From contig CAJTPD010000013.1 of the NCBI GenBank assembly GCA_910578105.1, positions 1 to 41,290 on the forward strand: DNA of 41,290 bases. Reading direction: 5' to 3'. The position numbers and the translations under genes are program-made. Numbering within the stretch: position 1 is the stretch's first letter; each line of letters starts with the position of its first letter. Shown one piece after another: positions 8,072 to 17,019 of this stretch. The DNA is from an uncultured Odoribacter sp. (GTDB lineage: Bacteria > Bacteroidota > Bacteroidia > Bacteroidales > Marinifilaceae). The notes beneath the pieces were generated by a model. The model searched no databases, had not been told where the DNA came from, and saw only the letters and a list, made by a program, of their open reading frames with translations.

Positions 8072-10693
8072 TTATTTCAATTCTGCTAACTGTGATATTA
8101 TGGCTGCAATCTTTGCTTCTGCATCAGCTTGTTTTTTCCGTTCATTGGCAACGACCTGTTCGGGAGCTCCGTTGATAAATTTTTCGTTACTCAGTTTTTT
8201 CATTACAGAATTTAAAAAACCACGTGTATAATTTAGTTCTTCTTCCAGTTGAACTTTTATTTCTTCTGTATTCACTTGGCCTGTAGCCGGTATAAAATAT
8301 TCCACTGTGTCTGTAATGAAACTCCAGGCTCCTTTGGGTGCTTCGTTTATGATTTCAATAGTACTGAGATTGCCCATTTTGCTGATAATACTGGCAAAGA
8401 TTTCCGGATAGCGGTCATTTTGTTTTACTTTCAACTCCAAAGAATCTTTGAAAGCCACATTATTCTGTTTCCGGATATTCCGGATACTGACAATAATATT
8501 TTTGACGATTTCAAAATGAGCCAATAACTTTTCATCATAAGCCATTGTCTGTGGTAGCAAAGAAATCATAATACTTTCTCCCTCTTCCCGTTTACGTAAA
8601 GTTTGCCATATCTCTTCGGTAATGAAAGGCATAAAAGGATGAAGCTGTTGTAATAATTGTTCGAAAATACCAATTATTTGTTCATAAGTCTTCTGGTCAA
8701 TAGGGTGTCCATAAGCCGGTTTTATCATTTCCAGCAGCCAGGAAGAAAATTCATCCCGGAAGGTGGTGTATACCGTCATTAAAGCTTCAGAAATCCGGTA
8801 TTGTTCGAATAGGGTATTCAAAGTTTCATTTGTTTTACCCATCAGATTGCTGAACCATTCAATTGCTAACCGTGCATGGGCTGGTTGTTCAATGTTGGCA
8901 ACCTCCCATGACTTTACTAATTTAAAAGCATTCCACATTTTTGTGGTGAAATTGCGTCCTTGTTCAGGCAGGCTTTCATCAAACAGAAGGTCTCCGCCGG
9001 CGGGTGCGCATAATAACATCCCGACCCGTACACCATCTGCACCATATTTTTCTATTAATTCCAGCGGGTCGGGTGAATTTCCTAATGATTTGGACATTTT
9101 TCGGCCCAGTTTATCGCGTACAATACCTGTGAAATAGACATTTTTGAATGGCATTTTTCCTTCGTATTCATAACCTGCCATAATCATACGGGCTACCCAG
9201 AAGAAGATGATATCCGGTCCTGTGACAAGAGCACTCGTCGGATAATAATAGTTGATTTCCGGATTGCCAGGGTGATTTATTCCGTCGAACAGGGATATAG
9301 GCCATAACCACGATGAAAACCAAGTATCCAGGCAATCTTCATCCTGATGCAGGTCCTCTATGGTCAAGGTATTATTCCCGCTTTTTTTGCGTGCGAGTTT
9401 GATGGCTTCCTCTTCATTGATAGCCACAACATATCCACCTTCAGGCAGATACCACGCCGGAATGCGGTGTCCCCACCATAATTGGCGGCTAATGCACCAG
9501 TCTTTGATGTTTTCCATCCAATGGCGGTAAGTGTTTTTGAACTTGGACGGAAAAAAACGAATGTCGTCGTTCATAACCGGAGGCAGGGCTATTTGCGCCA
9601 GATGCTCCATTTTCAGAAACCATTGCATAGACAATTTTGGTTCAATCGGAACGTTGGTACGTTCGGAAAAACCAACATTATTTGTATAGGCTTCTGTTTT
9701 TTCAAGGAGATTGGCATTTTGCAGGTCTTTTTCAATTAATTCCCGTACTTTAAAACGGTCCATACCGACATAAAGTCCGGCTGCTTCATTAATTGTTCCG
9801 TTGTCATTGAATATGTCGATGGAAGGTAAATTATATTTTTCACCCAGCATATAGTCGTTTATATCATGTGCCGGTGTAACTTTCAGGCAACCTGTCCCGA
9901 ATTCAATATCTACGTATTCGTCTTCAATTACCGGTATAACGCGGTTTACCAGTGGCACGATTACTTTTTTACCACGCAAGTGCTGGTTTTTGGGATCATT
10001 GGGATTGATACACATAGCAGTATCTCCCATGATGGTTTCCGGTCGTGTTGTTGCGACAATGGCATATCCGTCCTCTCCTTCGATTTTGTAACGGAGGTAG
10101 TACAATTTGCTGTGTTCTTCCTTATAAACGACTTCTTCGTCAGACAAAGCCGTCAGGGCTGCGGGGTCCCAGTTGACCATTCGTACACCACGGTAAATCA
10201 GTCCTTTATTGTATAAATCGACAAATACTTTCAGCACACTTTCACTTCGGGAATCGTCCATGGTAAAAGCAGTGCGTTCCCAGTCGCAGGAAGCTCCAAG
10301 ACTACGGAGTTGTTTCAGGATAATTCCTCCATGTTTCTCTGTCCAGGCCCAGGCATGTTTTAAAAACTCTTCACGAGTGAGGTCTGTTTTCTGAATTCCT
10401 TCGTTTTGCAGTTTTGCTACCACTTTAGCTTCCGTTGCGATGGAGGCATGGTCGGTTCCCGGGACCCAGCAAGCATTTTTTCCTTGCAGACGGGCACGAC
10501 GTATCAAAGCATCCTGGATGGTATTATTCAGCATGTGTCCCATATGAAGCACTCCGGTGACATTGGGAGGCGGAATGACGATACAGTAAGGTTCTCTGTT
10601 GTTATCCACTTCGGAATGGAACAGATTATTGTCCATCCAGTATTTATACCATTTTTCTTCGCTTTCTTTCGGATTGTAATTTGTAGCAATCAT
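8072..10693 (-). CDS. valS: Valyl-tRNA synthetase
   Basis: This class I aminoacyl-tRNA synthetase charges tRNA-Val in the cytosol. The HIGH-type motif is HMGH at 50-53, and KMSKS is at 532-536. The middle has the inserted editing domain (ATTRPETIMGD, and GTGCLKVTPAHDIND), which clears mischarged Thr. The C-terminal residues from about 800 on form the coiled-coil arm typical of ValRS. Its 873 residues are normal. It is the first gene of the valS-sirtuin-rlmD operon. A terminator of the upstream zinc-ribbon operon lies 75-100 bp before it, so it needs its own promoter in 10694-10768, where no clean consensus was seen. Confidence 0.97.
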   Translation of the reverse strand: MIATNYNPKESEEKWYKYWMDNNLFHSEVDNNREPYCIVIPPPNVTGVLHMGHMLNNTIQDALIRRARLQGKNACWVPGTDHASIATEAKVVAKLQNEGIQKTDLTREEFLKHAWAWTEKHGGIILKQLRSLGASCDWERTAFTMDDSRSESVLKVFVDLYNKGLIYRGVRMVNWDPAALTALSDEEVVYKEEHSKLYYLRYKIEGEDGYAIVATTRPETIMGDTAMCINPNDPKNQHLRGKKVIVPLVNRVIPVIEDEYVDIEFGTGCLKVTPAHDINDYMLGEKYNLPSIDIFNDNGTINEAAGLYVGMDRFKVRELIEKDLQNANLLEKTEAYTNNVGFSERTNVPIEPKLSMQWFLKMEHLAQIALPPVMNDDIRFFPSKFKNTYRHWMENIKDWCISRQLWWGHRIPAWYLPEGGYVVAINEEEAIKLARKKSGNNTLTIEDLHQDEDCLDTWFSSWLWPISLFDGINHPGNPEINYYYPTSALVTGPDIIFFWVARMIMAGYEYEGKMPFKNVYFTGIVRDKLGRKMSKSLGNSPDPLELIEKYGADGVRVGMLLCAPAGGDLLFDESLPEQGRNFTTKMWNAFKLVKSWEVANIEQPAHARLAIEWFSNLMGKTNETLNTLFEQYRISEALMTVYTTFRDEFSSWLLEMIKPAYGHPIDQKTYEQIIGIFEQLLQQLHPFMPFITEEIWQTLRKREEGESIMISLLPQTMAYDEKLLAHFEIVKNIIVSIRNIRKQNNVAFKDSLELKVKQNDRYPEIFASIISKMGNLSTIEIINEAPKGAWSFITDTVEYFIPATGQVNTEEIKVQLEEELNYTRGFLNSVMKKLSNEKFINGAPEQVVANERKKQADAEAKIAAIISQLAELK

Positions 10694-10768
10694 GCTTAAA
10701 ATATTAGATTTCAGATTTTAAATATTCTGTTAGAGAACATTTAAAAATTTGCAATTTGAAATTTACAA

Positions 10769-10795
10769 TAAAAAGGCTGCATTTTGCAGCCTTTT
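10769..10795 (-). terminator. Terminator of the M23-MerR-Nif3-zinc ribbon operon
   Basis: AAAAGGCTGCA (10771-10781) pairs with TGCAGCCTTTT (10785-10795) across a 3-base loop. On the minus strand the stem ends in a T5 run (CCTTTTTATTG). It begins 2 bp past the stop of the zinc-ribbon gene. Confidence 0.85.
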
Positions 10796-10796
10796 G

Positions 10797-11639
10797 TCAT
10801 TCTTCGTTTTTTCTAACCCTTCTTGTTTTTTTCTTTTGTGCCTCCATGGCTGACTCAAGATCTGCTTTTTGCATGCTGCCGTCATAGTCGCAGATGTATT
10901 TATCGATCAGAATGCGTCCGCAATATTCACAAACGATGATTTTTTTCCGTGAACGGATATCCAATTGACGTTGTGGTGGTATCTTATTAAAACATCCGCC
11001 GCAAGCATCCCGGTCTACCGTAACAACTGCGAGGCCATTGCGGGCATTGGAACGAATTTTCCGGTAAGCAGTCAACAGACGGTCCTCAATGTTTTTTGAA
11101 AGCTCTTCGGATTTTTGAGTCAATGCTTCTTCATCTTTGTGAGTTTCTGCAATGATGTCATTCAGTTCTGCTTTTTTAGCATCCAAGTCCATTTTTTTCT
11201 CTTCATATTGTTTAGAAGAAATTTCCAGATTGACCTCTTTTTCTGCTTTTGTTTTTTGTGCTTCCCGGATGCGTTTGTTCTGAAGTTCTATTTCCAGTTT
11301 TTGGAACTCAACTTCTTTGGTCAATGCGTCATATTCACGGTTGTTACGCACATTGTCCAATTGCTCGGTATATTTTTTTATTAATTCTTCTGATTTTGTA
11401 ATTTCTTGCTTTTTGGCGGCTACGCTTTTGTCAGCTTCGCTGATTTCATTTTTCAGATTTTCGAGGCGGGTTTCCAATCCGGCAATTTCATCTTCCAAAT
11501 CCTGTACTTCGAGTGGAAGCTCACCCCTCAGGGTCCTGATTTTATCGACCTCGGTATCAATGCGTTGTAATTCATAAAGATGCTGCAATTTTTCCTCAAC
11601 AGAAAGTTCCTGCAGTTTTTCGTTGTTGTTCGTTGCCAT
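10797..11639 (-). CDS. C4-type zinc-ribbon coiled-coil protein (COG1579 family)
   Basis: About 190 residues of heptad-rich coiled coil (EVQDLEDEIAGLETRLENLKNE... onward) are followed by a C-terminal zinc ribbon with two CxxC pairs (CGGCFNKIPPQ and VCEYCGRIL) and a basic tail. This is the COG1579/PF02591 architecture; the role is not firmly established, nucleic-acid binding being a common suggestion. I chose the ATG at 11639 (MATNNNEK, 280 residues). A frame beginning eight codons earlier at a TTG is open but has a poorer initiation context. Transcription: last gene of the 14132-10797 operon, 60 bp after the Nif3-like gene. The pairing of this gene with a Nif3-like gene is common in Bacteroidetes. 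Confidence 0.85.
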   Translation of the reverse strand: MATNNNEKLQELSVEEKLQHLYELQRIDTEVDKIRTLRGELPLEVQDLEDEIAGLETRLENLKNEISEADKSVAAKKQEITKSEELIKKYTEQLDNVRNNREYDALTKEVEFQKLEIELQNKRIREAQKTKAEKEVNLEISSKQYEEKKMDLDAKKAELNDIIAETHKDEEALTQKSEELSKNIEDRLLTAYRKIRSNARNGLAVVTVDRDACGGCFNKIPPQRQLDIRSRKKIIVCEYCGRILIDKYICDYDGSMQKADLESAMEAQKKKTRRVRKNEE

Positions 11640-11699
11640 ATAATTTTCTTTACAAGTTATCAAATCACAAATTTCGGGTGTTGTTTCAGCCTTGTCTTA

Positions 11700-12794
11700 T
11701 CATAAATAATTGACAGGGTTAGTAACTATTTTCGAAAATTGAATTGCAAAGTTAGGTATTTTTTTTGTAACTAACTCATAAAAAATTTCTTTTGTGTACT
11801 GTTCGCTTTCATAGTGACCGATGTCTGCTATAATGAGTTTATTATCTGCTTTAAAAAAGTCGTGATACTTATAATCTCCTGTGATGTAAATATCCGCTTT
11901 TTGGGCGATAGCTGCTTGGGTCAGAAAAGCTCCGGAACCTCCGCATACAGCCACCCGTTTGATTTCTGATTTGCAGACCCGGGTGTGCCGGAGAATGTTG
12001 CAATGGAAAATTTGCTTTATGTTGTGTAGGAAACGCTGACTTTCGACAGGAACCGGCAATTCACCGATTATACCAAAACCTGTTGTGGGGTTGATGTTGT
12101 CCAGACAGATGATGTTCCACACAGGTTCTTCGTAAGGATGTGTGGTTTTTAAAGTTTGGATACAGTGGTTTAAAAGGTATTCGGGAACGGTTATTTCTGT
12201 TTTTATTTCAGGTTCGGTATGAATTTTTCCGATTTCTCCTACAAAAGGATGGGCACCGTTGTGTGCTTGAAATGTGCCGTTCCCCCGACTGTTGAAAGAG
12301 CAATGACTATAATTTCCGATGTGGCCGGCTCCACAGTTTAGCACTGCTGACCGTACTTTTTCCGCTTCACTTTCGGGCGTATAAAAAGTCAGACTGAATA
12401 ATTTACCTGAGGATTGTAAAACTTTCCGGTGGGTTAATCCCAGTTTATCGGCCATGCGGCCACTGACTCCCTGCATAACAGAGTCTATATTGGTATGAGC
12501 TGAATAAATATTCAGATTGTGTTGAATGGCTTTGATTAAACAGCGGTTTATGTAATTGTCGGGTAACAATTTTTTTATGCCTTGAAAAATCAACGGATGA
12601 TGGGATATAATAAGATTATGTCCTTCGGCAAGTGCTTCATCTATTACGGCTTCAGTGATATCAATCGTTAATAATATAGAAGAAACTTCAGCTTCGGGAT
12701 TGCCACAAATTAAACCTGCATTGTCATAACTTTCCTGAAGCTCCAAAGGGGCAAATTCTTCAAGTAAAGTTGTAATATCTTTTACTAATACCAT
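11700..12794 (-). CDS. Nif3-like dinuclear metal-centre protein (DUF34/YbgI family) with inserted PII-like domain
   Basis: Family members are hexameric rings with a two-metal site per subunit; they are often labelled GTP cyclohydrolase I type 2, but the true reaction is unsettled. Metal ligands are visible in SHHPLIF (His65, His66), SAHTNID (His100, Asp104) and HYESEQYTKE near the C-terminus. The roughly 120-residue insertion in the middle (KVRSAVLNCGAGHIGNYSHC through HPYEEPVWNI) is the PII/CutA1-like domain found in the longer, 360-370-residue members. It lies 22 bp after the MerR-type gene in the operon. Confidence 0.9.
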   Translation of the reverse strand: MVLVKDITTLLEEFAPLELQESYDNAGLICGNPEAEVSSILLTIDITEAVIDEALAEGHNLIISHHPLIFQGIKKLLPDNYINRCLIKAIQHNLNIYSAHTNIDSVMQGVSGRMADKLGLTHRKVLQSSGKLFSLTFYTPESEAEKVRSAVLNCGAGHIGNYSHCSFNSRGNGTFQAHNGAHPFVGEIGKIHTEPEIKTEITVPEYLLNHCIQTLKTTHPYEEPVWNIICLDNINPTTGFGIIGELPVPVESQRFLHNIKQIFHCNILRHTRVCKSEIKRVAVCGGSGAFLTQAAIAQKADIYITGDYKYHDFFKADNKLIIADIGHYESEQYTKEIFYELVTKKIPNFAIQFSKIVTNPVNYL

Positions 12795-12816
12795 TTTTGT
12801 CGGTTGTCAAGAACAA

Positions 12817-13155
12817 TCAAGAGAGTTGGTCTTTGATTGAAAGCAGTTCTTCTTTTATTACTTTCAGGCGTTTTACTACCTCAAAATTGATTTCTGTTTC
12901 AGCCTTGTTTTCCCGGAGTTTCATCTGTGCTCCTTTCAGTGTCATGCCTTTCTCTTTTACCAAGTGAAAAATCAAATGGAAGTTATCAATGTCTGCTTTT
13001 GTAAATTGGCGGTTCCCTTTTTTATTTTTGTGAGGCTTGATTACATTAAATTCTTTTTCCCAGAATCGGATTAGTGAGGTATTTACTCCGAACATGTCGG
13101 CAACTTCGCCGATGGAGTAATATACTTTTAAAGGTTTGTTTTCCTGTTGTTCCAT
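12817..13155 (-). CDS. MerR-family transcriptional regulator, short form
   Basis: This 112-residue protein begins with a winged HTH (YYSIGEVADMFGVNTSLIRFWEKEF, residues ~10-34), then the wing (GNRQFTKADIDNFHLI) and a helix that usually forms the MerR dimer (MTLKGAQMKLRENK). It ends after a short coiled coil with no effector-binding domain and no metal-binding cysteines. It is likely a DNA-binding regulator of cell-cycle or envelope genes, but the target is unknown. It starts 5 bp after the M23 peptidase stop, so the two are translationally close. Confidence 0.88.
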   Translation of the reverse strand: MEQQENKPLKVYYSIGEVADMFGVNTSLIRFWEKEFNVIKPHKNKKGNRQFTKADIDNFHLIFHLVKEKGMTLKGAQMKLRENKAETEINFEVVKRLKVIKEELLSIKDQLS

Positions 13156-13160
13156 AATAC

Positions 13161-14132
13161 TTAATCCATTGTCTGTCCGTTATTATTGGCAGCAGCTACC
13201 AGTTTGTCATAGTCGTCGGCAGTCAGATCATTGAAATAATAATTGATCGGGTCTACCGGTCTGCCGTTTTTCTTTACTTCATAATGTACGTGAGGTCCTG
13301 TTGACATACCGGTATTGCCCATATAGCCGATAATATCGCCTCGTTTTACTTTTTGGCCGGCTTTAACATTATAACTATTTAAATGGGCGTATAGTGTTTG
13401 ATAATTGAATCCATGGTCTATCAGTACGGTTTTTCCATATCCTTTGTGTATTTCGGCGTAAACAACTTTTCCGTTTCCTGTAGCGTATATCGGAGTACCT
13501 ACGGCTCCGGAAAAATCCATTCCTGCATGTAGTTTTACGGTTTTATAGATAGGATGGATACGGTAGCCGAAAGAAGAAGAGAAGCGGGTTTTTTTATTTT
13601 TCAGGGATACCGGAAGAATGGCCGGAATGGAAGCTAACATGTCGATCTTATTTTTGGTAAGTGTTTCGATTTCGTCGTAGGATCTGCTTTGGATGTACAT
13701 AGCTTTTGATAATTCGTCTAATTTTCTGCTGGTGGAGATAATTAGTTCGGCATTGTCCATATCTTTTAGAGCTTCATATTTATTGATGCCTCCGGAACCG
13801 GCACGGCGAATAGATCCATCAATAGGCTCCGATTCAAAAATTACCCGATAGATATTATCATCCCGGTTTTCCAGATTTTTCAGAATGTTGTCCAGTTGAT
13901 TTATCTGATTGTTTAAAATGTGATATTGGGCAAGGATCTCTTCTTTCTCCCGTTTCAGGGCTTTTTCTTTCGGAGAATCCATAAAAGATGACACTACAAG
14001 AAAAATGACAAGGGCCAAGGATAGACTCTGAATGAGTTTTACTATTAATGACCAAAGCTTTTTCTTGAAAGAAATGTGTATTTTGTCGTAAGACAGTGTT
14101 TCCGGATTAAAACGATAACCTGTTTTCGCCAT
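13161..14132 (-). CDS. M23 (LytM-type) metallopeptidase, membrane-anchored
   Basis: A cytoplasmic N-terminus of about 28 residues precedes one transmembrane helix (about 29-50). A coiled-coil segment (55-90) and a linker lead to the LytM domain (about 183-300). Zinc ligands are His202 and Asp206 (HAGMD) and His283 (PHVHYEV), with His250 and His281 completing the catalytic set, so it should be an active peptidoglycan endopeptidase rather than a degenerate EnvC-like activator. It is the first gene of its operon with a good promoter 31-60 bp upstream, divergent from alaS. The topology predicts activity in the periplasm, possibly in division or elongation. Confidence 0.92.
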   Translation of the reverse strand: MAKTGYRFNPETLSYDKIHISFKKKLWSLIVKLIQSLSLALVIFLVVSSFMDSPKEKALKREKEEILAQYHILNNQINQLDNILKNLENRDDNIYRVIFESEPIDGSIRRAGSGGINKYEALKDMDNAELIISTSRKLDELSKAMYIQSRSYDEIETLTKNKIDMLASIPAILPVSLKNKKTRFSSSFGYRIHPIYKTVKLHAGMDFSGAVGTPIYATGNGKVVYAEIHKGYGKTVLIDHGFNYQTLYAHLNSYNVKAGQKVKRGDIIGYMGNTGMSTGPHVHYEVKKNGRPVDPINYYFNDLTADDYDKLVAAANNNGQTMD

Positions 14133-14162
14133 TTTTCATTATAAAATTGAGATTTTTCGATG

Positions 14163-14192
14163 CAAAGTTAAAGAAATAATCTAATTTTGCAA
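14163..14192 (-). promoter_or_regulatory. Promoter of the M23-MerR-Nif3-zinc ribbon operon
   Basis: Read on the minus strand, TTG at 14192-14190, a 19-bp spacer and TAACTTTG at 14170-14163 match the Bacteroidetes consensus TTG-N19-TAnnTTTG. The start codon is at 14132, giving a leader of about 25 bases. Confidence 0.7.
14182..14189 (+). promoter_or_regulatory. alaS -7 element
   Basis: TAATTTTG matches TAnnTTTG and lies 70 bp upstream of alaS. It lies inside the divergent promoter of the M23 operon, so the two RNA polymerase footprints would collide. The -33 box (TTCG near 14157) is weak. Confidence 0.5.
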
Positions 14193-14258
14193 TTCTGTTT
14201 TGTGGTGACGTATAAATCAGTGGTTTATAAATTCTGAGAGTCCTGCATGTGACAGAAA

Positions 14259-16916
14259 ATGGATAAGTACAATTATAAAATTATGAAGTCAGCAGAGATT
14301 AGACAACAGTTTCTGGATTTTTTTGAGAGCAAAGGACATACGGTGGTGCCTTCTGCTCCGATGGTAGTAAAAGATGATCCTACGTTGATGTTTACCAACG
14401 CGGGGATGAATCAGTTTAAGGATATTATCCTTGGAAATATAAGTCCGAAGTACCGTAGAGTCGCGGATTCCCAGAAATGTTTACGGGTATCTGGAAAGCA
14501 TAATGATTTGGAAGAAGTAGGGCATGATACTTATCACCATACGATGTTTGAAATGTTGGGAAACTGGTCTTTTGGAGATTATTTTAAGGAGAATGCGATA
14601 GCTTATGCCTGGGAGTTTCTGACGGAGGTAATGAAATTAGACAAAAACCGTTTATATGCGACTGTTTTTGAAGGCAGTCAGGATGATGGGTTGGAGCAGG
14701 ATATTGAAGCCCGGAATATCTGGTTGAATTATTTGCCTGAAGAGCGGATTCTTTTGGGGAACAAAAAAGATAATTTCTGGGAGATGGGAGATATGGGGCC
14801 TTGCGGACCTTGTTCGGAAATACATATTGATCTCCGTCCGGAGGAAGAGCGGAAATTAAAACCGGGGAAAGAACTGGTAAATCAGGATAATCCTTTGGTG
14901 ATTGAAATCTGGAATCTGGTATTTATGCAATATAACCGTAAGGCAGACGGAAGTTTGGAAAGTTTGCCTAATCACCATGTTGATACCGGAATGGGATTTG
15001 AACGTTTGTGTATGGCTGTGCAGGGAAAGACTTCCAATTATGATACGGATGTTTTTACTCCGATTATTGCGGAGATATCCCGGTTGAGCAGCATTGAATA
15101 TGGTCATGCCCAGGATTCGGATATTGCGATGCGTGTGGTGGCAGATCATTTGCGAACAGTGGCTTTTTCTATTACTGATGGGCAATTGCCTTCGAATGTA
15201 AAGGCCGGATATGTGATTCGTCGTATTTTGAGGCGTGCTGTCCGTTATGCATATACTTATCTGAATCAGAAAAAAGCTTTTATGTATCGTTTGGTGCCTG
15301 TGCTGATTGAGGTGATGGGTAAACATTACCCGGAATTGGTGGCACAGCAGGAATTGATAGAGAAAGTAATCCGAGAAGAAGAAAATGCTTTTTTACGCAC
15401 TTTGGAGAAGGGGATTCATTTATTGGATCAGATAATTGCTAAAACAAAAGAGGAAAATTATCTGACTATTCCGGGTAATGTGGCTTTTGAGTTATATGAT
15501 ACTTATGGTTTCCCGTTAGACCTGACGGAGTTGATTTTGCGTGAACAAGGATTAGTGGTTAATCGTCGGGAGTTTAAGACTGAGATGGAAGCTCAGAAAG
15601 CCCGTTCACGTTCTGCGGCTTCAGTGGATACGGACGATTGGATTGAGCTGTGTTGTGATGATGAACAGGAATTTGTCGGTTATGATTATACTGAAGTGGA
15701 AGTGAAACTAACCCGTTACCGGAGAGTGACAAGTAAAAATAAAACGCTTTATCATTTGGTATTTAATATCACTCCGTTTTATGGGGAAGGTGGTGGTCAG
15801 GTAGGGGATAGTGGTGTATTGGAATGCGAAGGGGAAACCATCCGGATTATAGATACCAAGAAAGAAAATGGTCTGACTATTCATATTGTGGAGAAACTGC
15901 CGGAAGATGTGACGCAGACTTTTGTAGCCCGAGTGGATGAGCATAAGCGGATTCTGACAGCGAACAATCATTCAGTAACTCATTTACTAGACTATGCTTT
16001 ACGCGAAGTATTGGGTAAACATGTGGAGCAAAAAGGTTCTTATGTGAGTGACGAACATTTGCGTTTTGACTTTTCGCATTTTCAAAAGGTAACGGACGAG
16101 GAATTGGCTGAAGTTGCAGCAATTGTCAATCGTCTGATTCGTAAAAATATACCCTTGGAAGAGTTTCGTTCAATACCTATTGCGAAGGCTCGGGAGATGG
16201 GAGCAATTGCAGTTTTCGGGGAGAAATACGGTGATTTGGTGCGGGTGATTAAATTCGGTGATTCTATTGAATTGTGTGGAGGTACTCATGTTGCGGCAAC
16301 AGGTCAGATAGGATTTTTTAAGATTTTGTCAGAGAGTTCTGTGTCTGCGGGAGTACGTCGGATTGAGGCCATTACTGCGGATAAGGCAGAGGAATTTGTC
16401 AATAATTCTTTCCGCATTATCCATGAGATGGAAAAAATGTTTAAAAGCAACAAGAGTCTGATGGAATGTGTCAAAGCACTGGTGGATGAAAATGAGGGAT
16501 TGAGGAAGGAAACAGAAAAATTTGCCCAGGAGAGCCTTAAGTTGGTCAAAGAACGTTTAAAAAATAAAAGACGGGTTTATAGGGATATCAATCTGATAGC
16601 TGAACAGCTTCTGATTCCGCCTGCTCAGGTGAAAGATATTGCATTTCAGCTAAAAGGAGAGTTTGATAAAGTCATTTTTATCGGAGGTGGAGTAGCAGAT
16701 GGAAAACCCCATTTGACGATTATGATTAGTAATAATTTGACGGATGAATTTGGTTTGAATGCGGGGCAGATTATCCGTGAAGTAGCTCAGGAGATTAAGG
16801 GAGGAGGAGGAGGACAGCCGTTTTTTGCGACAGCGGGCGGTTCTAATCCAGATGGGATTGAATCAGCTTTGGAAAAAGCCGAGAAATTGATTATGCATAA
16901 AATTCAGATGGATTAA
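14259..16916 (+). CDS. alaS: Alanyl-tRNA synthetase
   Basis: This class II synthetase charges tRNA-Ala and edits Ser/Gly mischarging. The catalytic N-terminal domain starts with EIRQQFLDFFESKGH and includes the conserved RVADSQKCLRVSGKHNDLE segment. The editing domain carries HSVTHLL and the CGGTH zinc/editing motif. The C-terminal C-Ala domain ends with the GGGGGGQPFFATAGG run. The 885-residue length is normal. The start is ambiguous: an ATG at 14283 (MKSAEIRQQF) fits typical family N-termini better, while 14259 is the first ATG after the promoter. Neither has a strong ribosome-binding site, as is usual in this phylum. Confidence 0.96.
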   Translation: MDKYNYKIMKSAEIRQQFLDFFESKGHTVVPSAPMVVKDDPTLMFTNAGMNQFKDIILGNISPKYRRVADSQKCLRVSGKHNDLEEVGHDTYHHTMFEMLGNWSFGDYFKENAIAYAWEFLTEVMKLDKNRLYATVFEGSQDDGLEQDIEARNIWLNYLPEERILLGNKKDNFWEMGDMGPCGPCSEIHIDLRPEEERKLKPGKELVNQDNPLVIEIWNLVFMQYNRKADGSLESLPNHHVDTGMGFERLCMAVQGKTSNYDTDVFTPIIAEISRLSSIEYGHAQDSDIAMRVVADHLRTVAFSITDGQLPSNVKAGYVIRRILRRAVRYAYTYLNQKKAFMYRLVPVLIEVMGKHYPELVAQQELIEKVIREEENAFLRTLEKGIHLLDQIIAKTKEENYLTIPGNVAFELYDTYGFPLDLTELILREQGLVVNRREFKTEMEAQKARSRSAASVDTDDWIELCCDDEQEFVGYDYTEVEVKLTRYRRVTSKNKTLYHLVFNITPFYGEGGGQVGDSGVLECEGETIRIIDTKKENGLTIHIVEKLPEDVTQTFVARVDEHKRILTANNHSVTHLLDYALREVLGKHVEQKGSYVSDEHLRFDFSHFQKVTDEELAEVAAIVNRLIRKNIPLEEFRSIPIAKAREMGAIAVFGEKYGDLVRVIKFGDSIELCGGTHVAATGQIGFFKILSESSVSAGVRRIEAITADKAEEFVNNSFRIIHEMEKMFKSNKSLMECVKALVDENEGLRKETEKFAQESLKLVKERLKNKRRVYRDINLIAEQLLIPPAQVKDIAFQLKGEFDKVIFIGGGVADGKPHLTIMISNNLTDEFGLNAGQIIREVAQEIKGGGGGQPFFATAGGSNPDGIESALEKAEKLIMHKIQMD

Positions 16917-16938
16917 TTTTTAATATTTTTCTGCATAA

Positions 16939-16969
16939 TTGCATCTTTTAATATTTTTATATACATTTG
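16939..16969 (+). promoter_or_regulatory. Promoter of the OmpA/TPR-like lipoprotein gene
   Basis: TTG at 16939-16941, a 20-bp spacer and TACATTTG at 16962-16969 fit the Bacteroidetes promoter well. Transcription would begin about 45 bases before the ATG at 17020. Confidence 0.7.
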
Positions 16970-17019
16970 CTTGACTTATTAAGAACCAATTAATATTAAG
17001 AATAAATTAGAAATTAATT

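Noticed and set aside
11640..11663. TTG start eight codons upstream for the zinc-ribbon protein
   Set aside because: The internal ATG at 11639 is a normal start; the extra residues ITCKENY do not look like part of the family N-terminus.
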